Notes under the pieces: generated by a model
Told to the model about the DNA's origin: nothing
The model's input: only the letters and a program-made list of their open reading frames with translations
Databases searched by the model: none
Source of the DNA: Acidiferrobacter sp.
Lineage (GTDB): Bacteria; Pseudomonadota; Gammaproteobacteria; Arenicellales; UBA868
DNA: 6,555 bases
Direction: 5' to 3'
NCBI GenBank assembly: GCA_002694065.1
Contig: NZKZ01000134.1
Coordinates: 1 to 6,555 of the forward strand
Shown here: piece after piece, positions 5,898 through 6,555 of the stretch
How the letters are laid out: every line of letters starts with the position of its first letter
How positions within the stretch are numbered: position 1 is the stretch's first letter
Program-made: the position numbers and the translations under genes

Positions 5898-6488
5898 TCA
5901 GGATTGACCTTTAGGCTGGGTGTGCAACGCCTTCATTACCGGCTCTAGATTTCCACTCATCATCGGATCAATCTGGCCCAAAGCACGATCGATCGCATCA
6001 AGGATGGCCGTTTTGTCCTCCGATGACGGTTTTCTCAACACCCAGTCGCTGACATCATCGCTGTTGCCCGGATGACCGATACCGATGCGCAGCCGGATGA
6101 ATTCGCGGGAACCCAACTTCGAGAAGATGTCGCGAAGGCCATTATGTCCTCCATGACCTCCACCCTGTTTGACCCTGACGGTGCCGGGAGGCAAATCAAG
6201 ATCATCGTGCACGACCAGAAGGGCTTCGGCAGGGATATCGAAATAGCCGCAGACAGATGCAACCGCTCCGCCGCATTCATTCATGAAGCTGGCGGGCCTC
6301 AAAAATCGGACTCTTTGTTGGCCCACGCGGGTATCAGCCAGGTCACCAAAAAACCGTGTCTCGGGCCGCCAGGGTAAGGAAACGACACGTTGCAGGGCGT
6401 CCAGAAACCAGAAGCCGGCGTTATGGCGCGTCGCCTCATATTGCGCGCCCGGATTACCCAGACCACAGACTAGAGAGATTGCCGCCAT
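5898..6488 (-). CDS. pth: Peptidyl-tRNA hydrolase
   Basis: This essential cytoplasmic enzyme cleaves the ester bond of peptidyl-tRNAs released by stalled ribosomes, recycling tRNA. At 196 residues it matches the bacterial Pth family (E. coli 194). All active-site residues are present: N12 in GLGNPG (9-14), the catalytic H22 in RHNAG (21-25), N70 in SFMNECGG, D95 in VVHDDLDLPPG (92-102), and N116 in GHGGHNGLRD (111-120). The ATG at 6488 is the only plausible start, because the frame has a stop at 6528-6530 and no intervening ATG, GTG or TTG. There is no clear Shine-Dalgarno, which suggests coupling to the upstream gene. The stop codon abuts the ychF start. The pth-ychF order is widely conserved in gammaproteobacteria. 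Confidence 0.97.
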   Translation of the reverse strand: MAAISLVCGLGNPGAQYEATRHNAGFWFLDALQRVVSLPWRPETRFFGDLADTRVGQQRVRFLRPASFMNECGGAVASVCGYFDIPAEALLVVHDDLDLPPGTVRVKQGGGHGGHNGLRDIFSKLGSREFIRLRIGIGHPGNSDDVSDWVLRKPSSEDKTAILDAIDRALGQIDPMMSGNLEPVMKALHTQPKGQS

Positions 6489-6499
6489 CGTGTTGTCGA

Positions 6500-6553
6500 T
6501 CAGCGCACCGGAGACGATGCCGCCTCGTCAAACGACGCGGCATTCGGCCCAGA
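6500..6553 (-). CDS. Possible C-terminal end of an upstream gene (rplY would be expected)
   Basis: One minus-strand frame is open from the window edge to a TGA at 6502-6500, giving 17 residues (SGPNAASFDEAASSPVR). It would end 11 nt before the pth start. In many gammaproteobacteria rplY (ribosomal protein L25/Ctc) precedes pth, and its C-terminal tail is variable and rich in Ala, Glu and Pro. The stretch is too short to identify. Another frame stops at 6528-6530, so even the frame is uncertain. Confidence 0.28.
   Translation of the reverse strand, partial: SGPNAASFDEAASSPVR
6517..6543 (-). repeat. 27-nt near-perfect hairpin upstream of pth
   Basis: ATGCCGC (6517-6523) pairs with GCGGCAT (6537-6543). 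After one C-C mismatch, TCGT (6525-6528) pairs with ACGA (6532-6535) around a 3-nt loop. It lies 29 nt upstream of the pth start. There is no U-tract, so it is not an intrinsic terminator. It could be a processing or pausing structure between the upstream gene and pth, or chance within coding sequence. Confidence 0.4.
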
Positions 6554-6555
6554 AA

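Overview
The window reads as ordinary proteobacterial chromosome, most likely a marine or halophilic gammaproteobacterium. This rests on protein character and gene order: an rplY-like tail / pth / ychF run followed by an elongator tRNA-Met is, from memory, the arrangement in Pseudomonas and relatives. YchF has the usual 363-residue length and the FRFNV end. Base composition looks moderately GC-rich by eye and was not computed.

Layout from left to right. Positions 1-77 hold a complete tRNA-Met(CAU) on the minus strand with encoded CCA. Its likely promoter lies at 91-118. Positions 78-252 are a divergent intergenic region with a 13-bp perfect palindrome and a very strong ribosome binding site. 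Positions 253-3761 are a plus-strand operon for a Dpp/Opp-type ABC importer: a Tat-exported family-5 solute-binding protein, an intergenic hairpin plus a strong intrinsic-terminator-like stem, then two permeases (DppB-like and DppC-like). No ATPase gene follows. Instead a convergent gene for a 3-hydroxyisobutyrate-dehydrogenase-family oxidoreductase (3778-4692, minus) ends 16 bases away. After a 113-base gap come ychF (4806-5897, minus) and pth (5898-6488, minus). Their junction has no spare base: the pth TGA abuts the ychF GTG start. The last 67 bases hold the probable end of one more minus-strand gene, perhaps rplY.

Functionally the window has two parts. The translation part is the tRNA, peptidyl-tRNA hydrolase and the ribosome-associated ATPase YchF. 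The accessory part, 253-4692, is the importer plus the dehydrogenase, and it sits between ychF and the tRNA. The importer binds its substrate in the periplasm and moves it through the permease pair, but it needs ATPases encoded elsewhere. The dehydrogenase may act on an imported or derived hydroxyacid, but only its position supports that.

I see no CRISPR array, insertion sequence, phage gene, toxin-antitoxin pair or defence system, and nothing that clearly amounts to a new biological system. The points most worth a second look are the missing ATPases, the double hairpin between the binding protein and permease genes, and the placement of the transport module between ychF and tRNA-Met.
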